64,000 nucleotides of DNA, taken from Flavobacterium limnosediminis JC2902 (lineage in GTDB: Bacteria; Bacteroidota; Bacteroidia; Flavobacteriales; Flavobacteriaceae). Below are positions 49,225 through 57,387 of the stretch, piece by piece. The notes beneath the pieces were generated by a model. It saw nothing but the letters and a program-made list of their open reading frames with translations. It was not told the origin of the DNA and did not search any database. The DNA lies in contig NZ_AVGG01000019.1 of assembly GCF_000498535.1 (NCBI RefSeq), positions 186,001-250,000 on the forward strand, given 5' to 3'. Positions within the stretch are counted from its first letter, which is position 1. Each line of letters starts with the position of its first letter. A program made the position numbers and the translations under genes.

Positions 49225-50665
49225 GAACGCTGTCGGTTTTAATGCTTACGCTGTCAATTTTCACTACAGGTTTTGCTTGTTTTCTGTTGGCACGCAAACG
49301 TTTGAATTGCTCATAACCACTATAAACCTGATCGTAAATCATGCCTGAAATTTTCTTGGCACCGCGGTAATTAAAATGCGTGTAATCTTTATTGGCGGCA
49401 GCCGGAACTTCTTCCACCCATTTCACAATAGCCCCGTCGCCTCCCATCAGTGTGTACAAATTCACGTAACCGGCTTGTGCCTGAATGGCGTATTTTTTCT
49501 GCGCTTTTGTCAACGGAACCACAGCCGAATCCGTTTTCATTTCCATATCGTATTTCGTCGCCTTATCCGCAGTGGAAACAACCAAAATCGCAACACCCGG
49601 GAAACATTCTTTCAAATGATCCACTACTCTTTTCATGCGTTTTTCGTACCAGGTGTAATTTAACGAACCGTAATTCAACACGTTGGTTCCGTAATGAAGA
49701 ACAATCAAATCATATCCCAGTTTTTCATGAAACTGACGCATTACTTGGGCATTGAAGGTAGAAATCGGTAAGCCTGAATTCCCCCTGTTCGAGAAATTAT
49801 CCACATGCACCCCTTTTCCGTCGTCGAAATTCATCCCATAAACCGGAATGGAATCGGCATTAATGAAATCCAGTTTTAAACTTTTTGTTGTGTTTCCGAC
49901 AACCAGCGTATTCACCAGTTTATTTGGCGAAAGCTTCTTGTAAATGGTATCATTACCCACTTTAAAGGCAACTTTCCCACTTTTATTATTTGATTTCCCG
50001 TAGAAAAGAGTCGGATTGTATAATTCGGATAAATGCTGAAGTTTACTGGCTTTGTATTTTACCCACTCGACATTCGCAGTATCATTCGCAAAAAACACAT
50101 GACCGTTCACCCCGAAAGGACTGCGCGGTTTTTTAACGTTCAGATAGGATTGGGTTTTCCAGTTACCTGAAAATTCGTGTTTGATGGAATTACGTGAAGC
50201 CGCCGATTCCGAAGTGATGTTCACGAAACCTACGCCCTGACCTCCGAACTTGTTCTGAAAATTCGATCGAAAATCCTGAACAATCATATCACCGTCGGTC
50301 ATGGAATCACCGAAATACGCTATACGGACATTTCCTTCGTGTTTGGTTTCTAATTGAAACAGCTTTTCGTAAAACTGAACCAAATGCTGAAATCCTTTGT
50401 AATCCTCGTATTTCTCATCCGGAAACGTGATGCCGTCTACTGCGGTAAAAGAAATCGGCTGATTGGAAAGCGTGTCGCCATCCGTTGCATTTTTATCCTC
50501 TTCCAAAGCTTCCAAAAGCAAACTGTCAATTACCACATTTTTGGAATCGACCGTACTTTCCGAAAAAAGTTTCTTTGGTAAAACCGATTTAAAAACAAGG
50601 AATGCCGCTATGGAAACAGCAAAAATTGTAAACGATTGAACAAAGTATGATTTATTTTGATTCAT
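49214..50665 (-). CDS. SGNH-fold esterase, paralogue without LysM
   Basis: A 483-residue protein with an N-terminal membrane helix (about residues 10-28) acting as signal anchor. It shares the layout of its downstream neighbour: AYFGDSMTDGDMIVQD (Ser121), the NKFGGQGVGFVNI segment matching NKFGNGGLGFSF in the neighbour, a long beta-rich insertion with PRSPFGVNG, then HYGTNV (Asn328) and DYTHFNYRGA (Asp427, His430). There is no LysM. The end overlaps the next gene by 11 bases, implying coupled translation. Together the three genes form an acyl-transfer unit, with this protein a candidate partner or regulator of the other. Confidence 0.85.
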   Translation of the reverse strand: MNQNKSYFVQSFTIFAVSIAAFLVFKSVLPKKLFSESTVDSKNVVIDSLLLEALEEDKNATDGDTLSNQPISFTAVDGITFPDEKYEDYKGFQHLVQFYEKLFQLETKHEGNVRIAYFGDSMTDGDMIVQDFRSNFQNKFGGQGVGFVNITSESAASRNSIKHEFSGNWKTQSYLNVKKPRSPFGVNGHVFFANDTANVEWVKYKASKLQHLSELYNPTLFYGKSNNKSGKVAFKVGNDTIYKKLSPNKLVNTLVVGNTTKSLKLDFINADSIPVYGMNFDDGKGVHVDNFSNRGNSGLPISTFNAQVMRQFHEKLGYDLIVLHYGTNVLNYGSLNYTWYEKRMKRVVDHLKECFPGVAILVVSTADKATKYDMEMKTDSAVVPLTKAQKKYAIQAQAGYVNLYTLMGGDGAIVKWVEEVPAAANKDYTHFNYRGAKKISGMIYDQVYSGYEQFKRLRANRKQAKPVVKIDSVSIKTDSVHVE

Positions 50666-50777
50666 TTTATATTTATGAGTGAAAAGTCAAAAGGGATAAG
50701 GGAATAGTCAAAAACTTGTCCGTGGTAATTCTCTTCTCCCTTTTCCCTTTTCTCTTTTCCCTAGTCACTTTTATTTT

Positions 50778-52553
50778 TTACATTCTCTCCGGCACATTGA
50801 TTCCCAACAAAGCAAATGCCGATTTAATCACTTCACCCACTTTTTTAGATAATTGTACTCGGAAGATTTTCTTCGCCTGGTCTTCTTCACCTAAAATGGA
50901 AACAGCCTGATAAAACGAATTGTATTCTCTCACCAAATCATAACTGTAATTCGCAATTAACGCCGGACTGTGGTTTTTCGCCGCATCCTGAATTACGATT
51001 GGGAATTCCTCAATTTGTTTCAGTAGTTCTTTTTCTTTTTCGTGGATTTCCACTGTCACGTTGGTATTCAGATCGAAATCGGCTTTTCTTAAGATCGATT
51101 GAATACGCGCATAAGTATACTGTATGAAAGGCCCTGTGTTACCAGCAAAATCAACCGACTCTTCCGGATTGAACATCATTCCTTTTCTTGGATCTACCTT
51201 AAGCATGTAATATTTTAAGGCACCTAATCCGATCGTCTTGTACAATTCGGCTTTTTCTTCTTCAGTATAACCTTCCAATTTTCCTAATTCTTCGGATATT
51301 TCTCGTGAGGTTACTACCATTTCTTCGATCAAATCATCGGCATCTACAACGGTTCCTTCACGGGATTTCATTTTCCCGGACGGCAATTCCACCATTCCAT
51401 AAGACAGGTGATACAAACTTTCTGCCCAGTCAAACCCTAATTTTTTCAGAATTAAGAACAGTACTTTAAAGTGATAATCCTGTTCGTTACCAACCGTATA
51501 CACCATTCCGCCCACATCCGGATTGTCTTTCACACGCTGAATCGCGGTTCCGATATCCTGTGTCATGTAAACGGCTGTACCGTCAGAACGTAATACGATT
51601 TTTCTATCTAAACCATCCTCGGTTAAATCAATCCAAACCGAACCGTCCGGATCTTTTTCGAAAATACCTTTTTCCAATCCGAACTGCACCACTTCTTTTC
51701 CTAATAAATAGGTATTGCTTTCATAATAGTACGAATCGAAATCCACACCTAGATCTTTATAGGTCACGGCAAAACCGTCGTACACCCATTGGTTCATGGT
51801 TTTCCAAAGTGAAACCACTTCCGGTTTTCCTGCTTCCCAGTCCAAAAGCATCTGCTGTGCTTCCAGAATCATCGGAGCCTGTTTTTTCGCTTCTTCTTCC
51901 GATTTACCTTCTGCCATTAGCGCAGTAATTTCGCCTTTATAAGCTTTATCGAATTCCACATAGTATTTCCCGACCAATTTATCGCCTTTCAAACCCGATG
52001 TTTGTGGTGTTTCTCCGTTTCCGAATTTCTGCCAGGCCAACATAGACTTACAAATGTGGATTCCACGGTCGTTGATAATTTGTGTTTTGTATACTTTCTT
52101 ACCCGAAGCTTTGATGATTTCGGCTACGGAAGATCCCAAAAGAATGTTTCTTACGTGACCCAAATGCAGTGGTTTGTTCGTATTTGGTGATGCAAACTCC
52201 ACCATAACCGCTTTGGCATCCTCTTTCGGAGTCACAAAACCGTAGTTTGATATATTTTTTATCTGATTGAAAAAATTCAGGTAATACGTGTCGGCAATCA
52301 CGATGTTTAAAAATCCGGAAACCACGTTAAAACGGGCTACTTCCGACACATTTTGTACCAGATAATCACCTATTTTGTTTCCCAATTCCACCGGATTGCT
52401 TTTCACCAGCTTTAACAGCGGAAAAATTACCACGGTTATGTCGCCTTCAAACTCCCTGCGGGTCGCCTGAAATTCCACTTTTTCGAGTGTCACATCAAAT
52501 ATGTCCTGAACCGCTTTCTGGATTTTTTCCGTAAGAATTTGTTGAAGCATCAT
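50778..52553 (-). CDS. argS: Arginyl-tRNA synthetase
   Basis: ArgS charges tRNA-Arg with arginine. The 591-residue class I synthetase shows the N-terminal Add1 domain, the HIGH motif as VEFASPNTNKPLHLGHVRN near residue 121 with LHLGH, YMTQDIGTAI near residue 331, the SGKMKSREGTVVDADDL region (the KMSKS-like loop, about 393-409), and the C-terminal anticodon-binding helices with FIQYTYARIQSI near residue 491. Two ATG codons open the frame; the second is equally likely. A -7 box lies at 52576. Confidence 0.96.
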   Translation of the reverse strand: MMLQQILTEKIQKAVQDIFDVTLEKVEFQATRREFEGDITVVIFPLLKLVKSNPVELGNKIGDYLVQNVSEVARFNVVSGFLNIVIADTYYLNFFNQIKNISNYGFVTPKEDAKAVMVEFASPNTNKPLHLGHVRNILLGSSVAEIIKASGKKVYKTQIINDRGIHICKSMLAWQKFGNGETPQTSGLKGDKLVGKYYVEFDKAYKGEITALMAEGKSEEEAKKQAPMILEAQQMLLDWEAGKPEVVSLWKTMNQWVYDGFAVTYKDLGVDFDSYYYESNTYLLGKEVVQFGLEKGIFEKDPDGSVWIDLTEDGLDRKIVLRSDGTAVYMTQDIGTAIQRVKDNPDVGGMVYTVGNEQDYHFKVLFLILKKLGFDWAESLYHLSYGMVELPSGKMKSREGTVVDADDLIEEMVVTSREISEELGKLEGYTEEEKAELYKTIGLGALKYYMLKVDPRKGMMFNPEESVDFAGNTGPFIQYTYARIQSILRKADFDLNTNVTVEIHEKEKELLKQIEEFPIVIQDAAKNHSPALIANYSYDLVREYNSFYQAVSILGEEDQAKKIFRVQLSKKVGEVIKSAFALLGINVPERM

Positions 52554-52575
52554 AATCTTTGAATTTTTAAGGGTG

Positions 52576-52605
52576 CAAAGATACGTTTAATTGCAGAATT
52601 TGAAA
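52576..52605 (-). promoter_or_regulatory. argS: Possible promoter of argS
   Basis: On the minus strand TATCTTTG (52576-52583) is exact; TTTC (52602-52605) stands 18 bases upstream, one base and one mismatch off the ideal. It is 22 bases before the first ATG. Confidence 0.5.
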
Positions 52606-52857
52606 ATTTGAATTTCACAAATTTCAACGTTGAAATCCAACACTTTACCGATTAATATTTACAATTCTGTATTTTTTTCAGAAATAGGTGTAACAAAATA
52701 ACACTTTCCGAGTCTATTACTCGTAATCTGCGGAAGCACATCGGCAGTAGTAAAACACATTTCAATGACCAATAATAATCAAATAATCATCAATTAATCA
52801 TCAATCAACCGAGGCGCAGCCGTACCGTTTGGAGCGCAGCGGAAAAAAATCAAAAGC
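52606..52857. other. Gene-free gap before the TonB-dependent receptor
   Basis: The argS promoter occupies the left end. The remainder is AT-rich with direct AATAATCAT / ATCAATTAATCATCAATCA units (about 52770-52806) and a GC-rich block GGCGCAGCCG...GGAGCGCAGCGG (about 52810-52842) just before the receptor ATG. No gene, tRNA or convincing RNA structure was seen. Confidence 0.5.
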
Positions 52858-55350
52858 ATGAAACTCAAATTACTTATAATTTGCTTCCTAAGCGTTATCA
52901 GCACAACATTTGCACAAGCACCTTCCGCTGCCATTGGAAGCGTTTCGGGAAAAATAATCGACAAAGCCACTAAAGAACCGATTGGTTATGCATCGGTTTC
53001 GGTAAAAGAAGGCGAAAAAGTAATAACCGGAGCCATCACTCAGGAAAGCGGAAACTTCAACATTCCGAATCTGGAATTAAAAAGTTATACTTTAGAAGTG
53101 CAATTCATTGGCTATAAAACCCTTACAAAAGCATTCACATTAACAAACGCTGACAAGTCGATAAATTTCGGCACTATCGCTATCGAAGCCGAAGCTACGC
53201 AGCTGGAAGGCGTAAATATTGTAGCCGAGCGGTCCAACATCGTACAGAAAATCGACCGAAAAGTCGTGAATGTTGGGAAAGACTTAATCGCCTCGGGAAC
53301 AACGGCTTCCGAAATAATGAACAACATCCCGACGGTCAGCATCGACCCTCAAACTAAAGAATTGAGTCTTAGAGGCAACACCAATGTTCGTGTTTTGATT
53401 GACGGAAAACCATCAAACATAGAAGCTTCCCAGTTATTGCAACAGATTCCGTCTTCCTCCATCAAACAAATCGAATTGATTACCAGTCCTTCCGCAAAAT
53501 ACAATCCGGAGGGGATGAGCGGTATCATTAATATCATTCTGCACAAAAACTCTAACGACGGTTTTAACGGTTCCATTAATGCCGGAGTTACTTTTGGTGA
53601 AACACCGAAAACCAATACGGCATTAAACCTGAATTACAGAGTCGGAAAAGTGAATTTCTACTCGAATTACGGGTATAATCACGGTATCAATGCGAATCAC
53701 GGTTGGGTAAACAGTGCCAATCCGGGACAGGAAAATTTACAGAATTTCGAATTCAGAAATCTGGGCAATTCCCATGTTTTAAAATTGGGTATGGACTATT
53801 ACATCAACGATAAAAATACGTTGTCCTTTTACACCAATCAGAATATCGCTCATACCGATGGATACGGACAAACGACGGTAAATTATTTCGACGCAGCCAA
53901 TAACGACACGTATCAGCATTTCGACAACGAAAACGAAAACAAAACCCACACTTACGATTTGGCCTTCAAACACGATTTTGCCAAAAAAGGGGAAAACATA
54001 GAGTTCCAGGCCAACTATTCGAAAACCAAAAACAACGAGGATACCGATTACGACAATACTGAAACCATAACCAATGGTCCTTTATTCAAAGAATCAACAG
54101 CATTAAACCTGATTGATGGCGTTACGGATTATGCCCAGTTTAATATTGACTACGTTAACCCGATATCGGAATCACTGAAATTGGAATTGGGCGCGGAAAG
54201 CCGAATTCAAACAACTGAAAGCGATTTCGTTTCTACGGAAGACGGAAATGAATACATTACACCATATACGTTCTCCAAAGATTCTAACTACGATTTTACA
54301 TTCGACAGAAACATTCATGCGGTCTATTCCAATTTCAGCAAACAATGGAATGCCAAATGGAGTTCGCAAATCGGACTAAGAGTGGAATATTATGAAATCA
54401 ATGGTGATTTCCACCGAATTGACAACAGTTTCCAATCGAATCTGGTTCCCCAAACTTCAACAGAAACTCAGGACGATACCGTAACCGATGATATTTTCAC
54501 CGTATATCCATCTGCGTTTGTAAATTATATGGTCGACGAAAAAAACTCGTTTAACTTTAACTATTCCAGACGTGTGGACCGCCCGAGTATCGGACAGTTA
54601 AGCCCAATCAGGGAATGGACTACACCATTGATGGAATCAAAAGGAAACCCAACACTGGAACCGCAATTCACCAACTCTATTGAAGTAAATTACACCCGAA
54701 ACACCAAAATGGGTTCGATTACTTCCGGAGTATTTTACAGAAGAATCAATAATGAGATTTCCCGTGTGGTTTATAACGACCCAAACAATATCGACAGAAA
54801 AATTCTTTCTTACGACAATTTCGACGACAACAATGCATACGGAGTAGAAGCTTCGGCTAACCTGAAATTCACAAAATGGTGGGCTGCCAATGTAAGTGCC
54901 GATGCGTATTTTAAAACGGTTAAGGGTACCGTTCAAAACGCAATTACAAGTGAACTGGAAAACGCAGAGGCTGATGTGACTACTTTCAATGCCCGTATGA
55001 ACAACACGTTCACAGCTACGAAAGATCTTCGTTTCCAATTGTTCGGAATGTACAGAGGGGAAGATTTAAGTTTACAATTTAAACGTGAAGCCATGTACAA
55101 AGCCGATCTTGGTCTGACTTACAATGTAATGAAAGGAAAAGGAACGTTCACTGCACGCTACAACGATATTTTCGACACCATGCATTTTGCTTTCGACGGA
55201 AACATCCCTTACAGACAATACGGTGCGTTCTACTGGGAAAACCAAACGTTCTACTTTGGATTCAACTATATGTTTGGAGGCGGAAAAAACAGAGCCTTAC
55301 AACGCAAACAACGTGATGCCAACGAAACTCAGGGCGGCGGAATGTTCTAA
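52858..55350 (+). CDS. TonB-dependent outer-membrane receptor with CarboxypepD-like domain
   Basis: An 830-residue outer-membrane protein. The signal peptide ends at FAQA (about residue 20); a carboxypeptidase-regulatory-like domain (about 27-105: GKIIDKATKEPIGYASVSVKEG) is followed by the plug with SIDPQTKELSLRGNTNVRVLIDGKPSNI near residue 160 and SPSAKYNPEGMSGIINIIL near residue 205. The beta-barrel then runs to the end, with repeated aromatic-rich strands and FYFGFNYMFGGGK near the C-terminus. These receptors import large ligands using TonB energy. No SusD partner or substrate enzyme is adjacent, so the ligand is unknown. The terminator at 55391 is shared with the convergent gene. Confidence 0.9.
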   Translation: MKLKLLIICFLSVISTTFAQAPSAAIGSVSGKIIDKATKEPIGYASVSVKEGEKVITGAITQESGNFNIPNLELKSYTLEVQFIGYKTLTKAFTLTNADKSINFGTIAIEAEATQLEGVNIVAERSNIVQKIDRKVVNVGKDLIASGTTASEIMNNIPTVSIDPQTKELSLRGNTNVRVLIDGKPSNIEASQLLQQIPSSSIKQIELITSPSAKYNPEGMSGIINIILHKNSNDGFNGSINAGVTFGETPKTNTALNLNYRVGKVNFYSNYGYNHGINANHGWVNSANPGQENLQNFEFRNLGNSHVLKLGMDYYINDKNTLSFYTNQNIAHTDGYGQTTVNYFDAANNDTYQHFDNENENKTHTYDLAFKHDFAKKGENIEFQANYSKTKNNEDTDYDNTETITNGPLFKESTALNLIDGVTDYAQFNIDYVNPISESLKLELGAESRIQTTESDFVSTEDGNEYITPYTFSKDSNYDFTFDRNIHAVYSNFSKQWNAKWSSQIGLRVEYYEINGDFHRIDNSFQSNLVPQTSTETQDDTVTDDIFTVYPSAFVNYMVDEKNSFNFNYSRRVDRPSIGQLSPIREWTTPLMESKGNPTLEPQFTNSIEVNYTRNTKMGSITSGVFYRRINNEISRVVYNDPNNIDRKILSYDNFDDNNAYGVEASANLKFTKWWAANVSADAYFKTVKGTVQNAITSELENAEADVTTFNARMNNTFTATKDLRFQLFGMYRGEDLSLQFKREAMYKADLGLTYNVMKGKGTFTARYNDIFDTMHFAFDGNIPYRQYGAFYWENQTFYFGFNYMFGGGKNRALQRKQRDANETQGGGMF

Positions 55351-55390
55351 AAATGAGTTTTTTTTAGTTTTTCAATTTTATATTACCCCA

Positions 55391-55425
55391 AAAAAAAACC
55401 GGAGAATGTCAACTCCGGTTTTTTT
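55391..55425. terminator. Bidirectional terminator
   Basis: AACCGGAG (55397-55404) pairs with CTCCGGTT (55413-55420) around an 8-base loop, flanked by A- and T-runs. It separates the convergent receptor and hydroxylase-family genes. Confidence 0.85.
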
Positions 55426-55430
55426 AATTG

Positions 55431-56096
55431 TTATTTATCAAATTTCAGGGCATCTGCTTTTTCTTTGTCCTCTTTGTGCTTGCGCAGATCAAAAGTGGTT
55501 CCGAAAATCTTATCCCAAAAAGTATTACTGACTCCATATCCCAAATGCTCATTTCTGTAATGATGCATCTGATGGTTGCGCCATAAAGGTCGCATAAATT
55601 CAAATGGCGGTTCAATGGCATGAATAGCATAATGCATGGAAGCATAAAGCAGATAACCGAACATGAATCCAGGAAAAAAAGCCCAATTGTAATCCCACAA
55701 AAGAAGATAATGCAATCCGAATAAAACGGAAGACAGAATCAGACTCGGAACCGGCGGCATAAACAAACGAGTCTTGTCCTTTGGATACTCATGATGATTG
55801 CCGTGCATTACATAGGCCACTTTTTTCATTCGGATATTCTCGCTTACCATGTGAAACAAATAGCGGTGTGCTAAATATTCAAAAAAAGTCCAATACAGCA
55901 TTCCGCCTACAAAAAGTCCGCATATCAGCAAACCCGACAAACCGTAAACCGTGTTGGCTCTGAAAATCAGATAAGCCAATATCGGAATATACATACTCCA
56001 TATCAGTATAGGATTGCCCTTGGTGAGCATCTCCAGGTATTTATTCTCAAATAATCTTGCCTGACCTTCGTTGAATACAACTGCTCTTTTTGCCAT
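55431..56096 (-). CDS. Sterol desaturase / fatty acid hydroxylase family membrane protein
   Basis: A 221-residue integral membrane di-iron protein. The histidine-box pattern is present: HRYLFH near residue 77, HGNHHEY near residue 97, HYAIH near residue 160, and HQMHHYRNEHLGYGVSN near residue 179, followed by WDKIFGTTF. Hydrophobic stretches at about residues 28-68 and 109-150 suit two pairs of membrane helices. The size and motifs match the fatty acid hydroxylase group (also carotenoid hydroxylases). The substrate is unknown. It is encoded alone, with fabH upstream in the same direction after a 91-base gap. Confidence 0.85.
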   Translation of the reverse strand: MAKRAVVFNEGQARLFENKYLEMLTKGNPILIWSMYIPILAYLIFRANTVYGLSGLLICGLFVGGMLYWTFFEYLAHRYLFHMVSENIRMKKVAYVMHGNHHEYPKDKTRLFMPPVPSLILSSVLFGLHYLLLWDYNWAFFPGFMFGYLLYASMHYAIHAIEPPFEFMRPLWRNHQMHHYRNEHLGYGVSNTFWDKIFGTTFDLRKHKEDKEKADALKFDK

Positions 56097-56187
56097 TTGT
56101 CTTATTATTTATGATTAACCTCTTAAAGTTATAAATAAATTTCAAAAAAGAACAAACAAAAATCACTGATTTAACACAAAAGTAAAA

Positions 56188-57198
56188 TTACCATCGAATA
56201 ATAACACTTCCCCACGTAAACCCACTTCCGAAGGCAGCCAGAACAACCAAATCGCCTTCTTTAATCTTTCCTTTTTCCCAGGCTTCAGTTAAAGCGATCG
56301 GAATGGATGCAGCCGTCGTGTTACCGTATTTCTGAATGTTATTATAAACCTGATCGTCCGTTAATTTGAATTTCTGCTGAATAAACTGTGAAATTCTCAG
56401 ATTGGCTTGGTGCGGAATCAGCATATTGATATCCGAAACCTGCAGATTGTTCGTCTCTAAACCTTCGTTAATCACTTCACTGAAACGAACCACAGCATTC
56501 TTGAATACGAATTGTCCGTTCATATACGGATAGTAACTTTCATCGTTCGGATCGTTGTCGGCGATAATATCGGTTACCCATCGTTTTCCCATACCCGGAG
56601 CCTGCAATGCCAATTCTTCGGCGTGTTGTCCCTCCGAATGCAGATGCGTCGATAAAATTCCTTTTCCTTCCTCTTCCGTACGGCTCAAAACCGCTGCTCC
56701 GGCTCCGTCTCCGAAAATTACCGATACCCCGCGACCTCTTGTGGTCATGTCTAATCCTGTGGAATGTACTTCAGAGCCGATTACCAGAATATTTTTATAC
56801 ATTCCGGTTTTGATGAACTGATCGGCCACCGAAACCGCATACACAAACCCGGAACACTGATTTCTCACGTCAAGCGCGCCAACAGTTTTCAATCCCAAAT
56901 CACGTTGCACCAAAACTCCTGGACCCGGAAAATAGTAATCCGGACTTAAAGTCGCAAAAATTACAAAGTCAATATCTTCTTTGGAGACCCCGGAACGTTC
57001 AATCGCAATTTTAGCGGCCTTTACGCCCATCGAAGTCGTTGTATCTTCTCCTCTTATGATGTGACGACGCTCCTGAATTCCGGTACGCTCCTGAATCCAT
57101 TCATCGTTCGTATCCATTTTCTTGGACAAATCGTCGTTGGTAACTATATTATCGGGGACATAATAACCTAATCCCGAAATTTTTGAGTGGTATTTCAT
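56188..57198 (-). CDS. fabH: 3-oxoacyl-[ACP] synthase III
   Basis: FabH starts type II fatty acid synthesis by condensing acyl-CoA with malonyl-ACP. The 336-residue thiolase-fold protein has the catalytic triad: Cys in VRNQCSGFVYAVSVAD near residue 115, His in MLIPHQANLRI near residue 261, and Asn in YGNTTAASIPIALTEAW near residue 291. The FATLSPDYYFPGPG segment and GDGAGAAVLSR are typical. Flavobacteria usually carry more than one KAS III-like gene, so the primer preference (acetyl or branched acyl) is unknown. No other fab gene is nearby. Confidence 0.9.
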   Translation of the reverse strand: MKYHSKISGLGYYVPDNIVTNDDLSKKMDTNDEWIQERTGIQERRHIIRGEDTTTSMGVKAAKIAIERSGVSKEDIDFVIFATLSPDYYFPGPGVLVQRDLGLKTVGALDVRNQCSGFVYAVSVADQFIKTGMYKNILVIGSEVHSTGLDMTTRGRGVSVIFGDGAGAAVLSRTEEEGKGILSTHLHSEGQHAEELALQAPGMGKRWVTDIIADNDPNDESYYPYMNGQFVFKNAVVRFSEVINEGLETNNLQVSDINMLIPHQANLRISQFIQQKFKLTDDQVYNNIQKYGNTTAASIPIALTEAWEKGKIKEGDLVVLAAFGSGFTWGSVIIRW

Positions 57199-57387
57199 TA
57201 TACTTTTATTACAAATAGAGTTGTAAATTTAATCATAATTGAAACCGGAATGCGTATTCGGCTTCAATTTTTTCGATGTAAAGAGTATATACCTGACAAA
57301 TCCTTCATTTTTATTACTGTTTTTATCTTTTTTTCATCAGGTTATAGTACTTTAGTGGCTTTAAATTCATTAAACTAACCACTTTTT

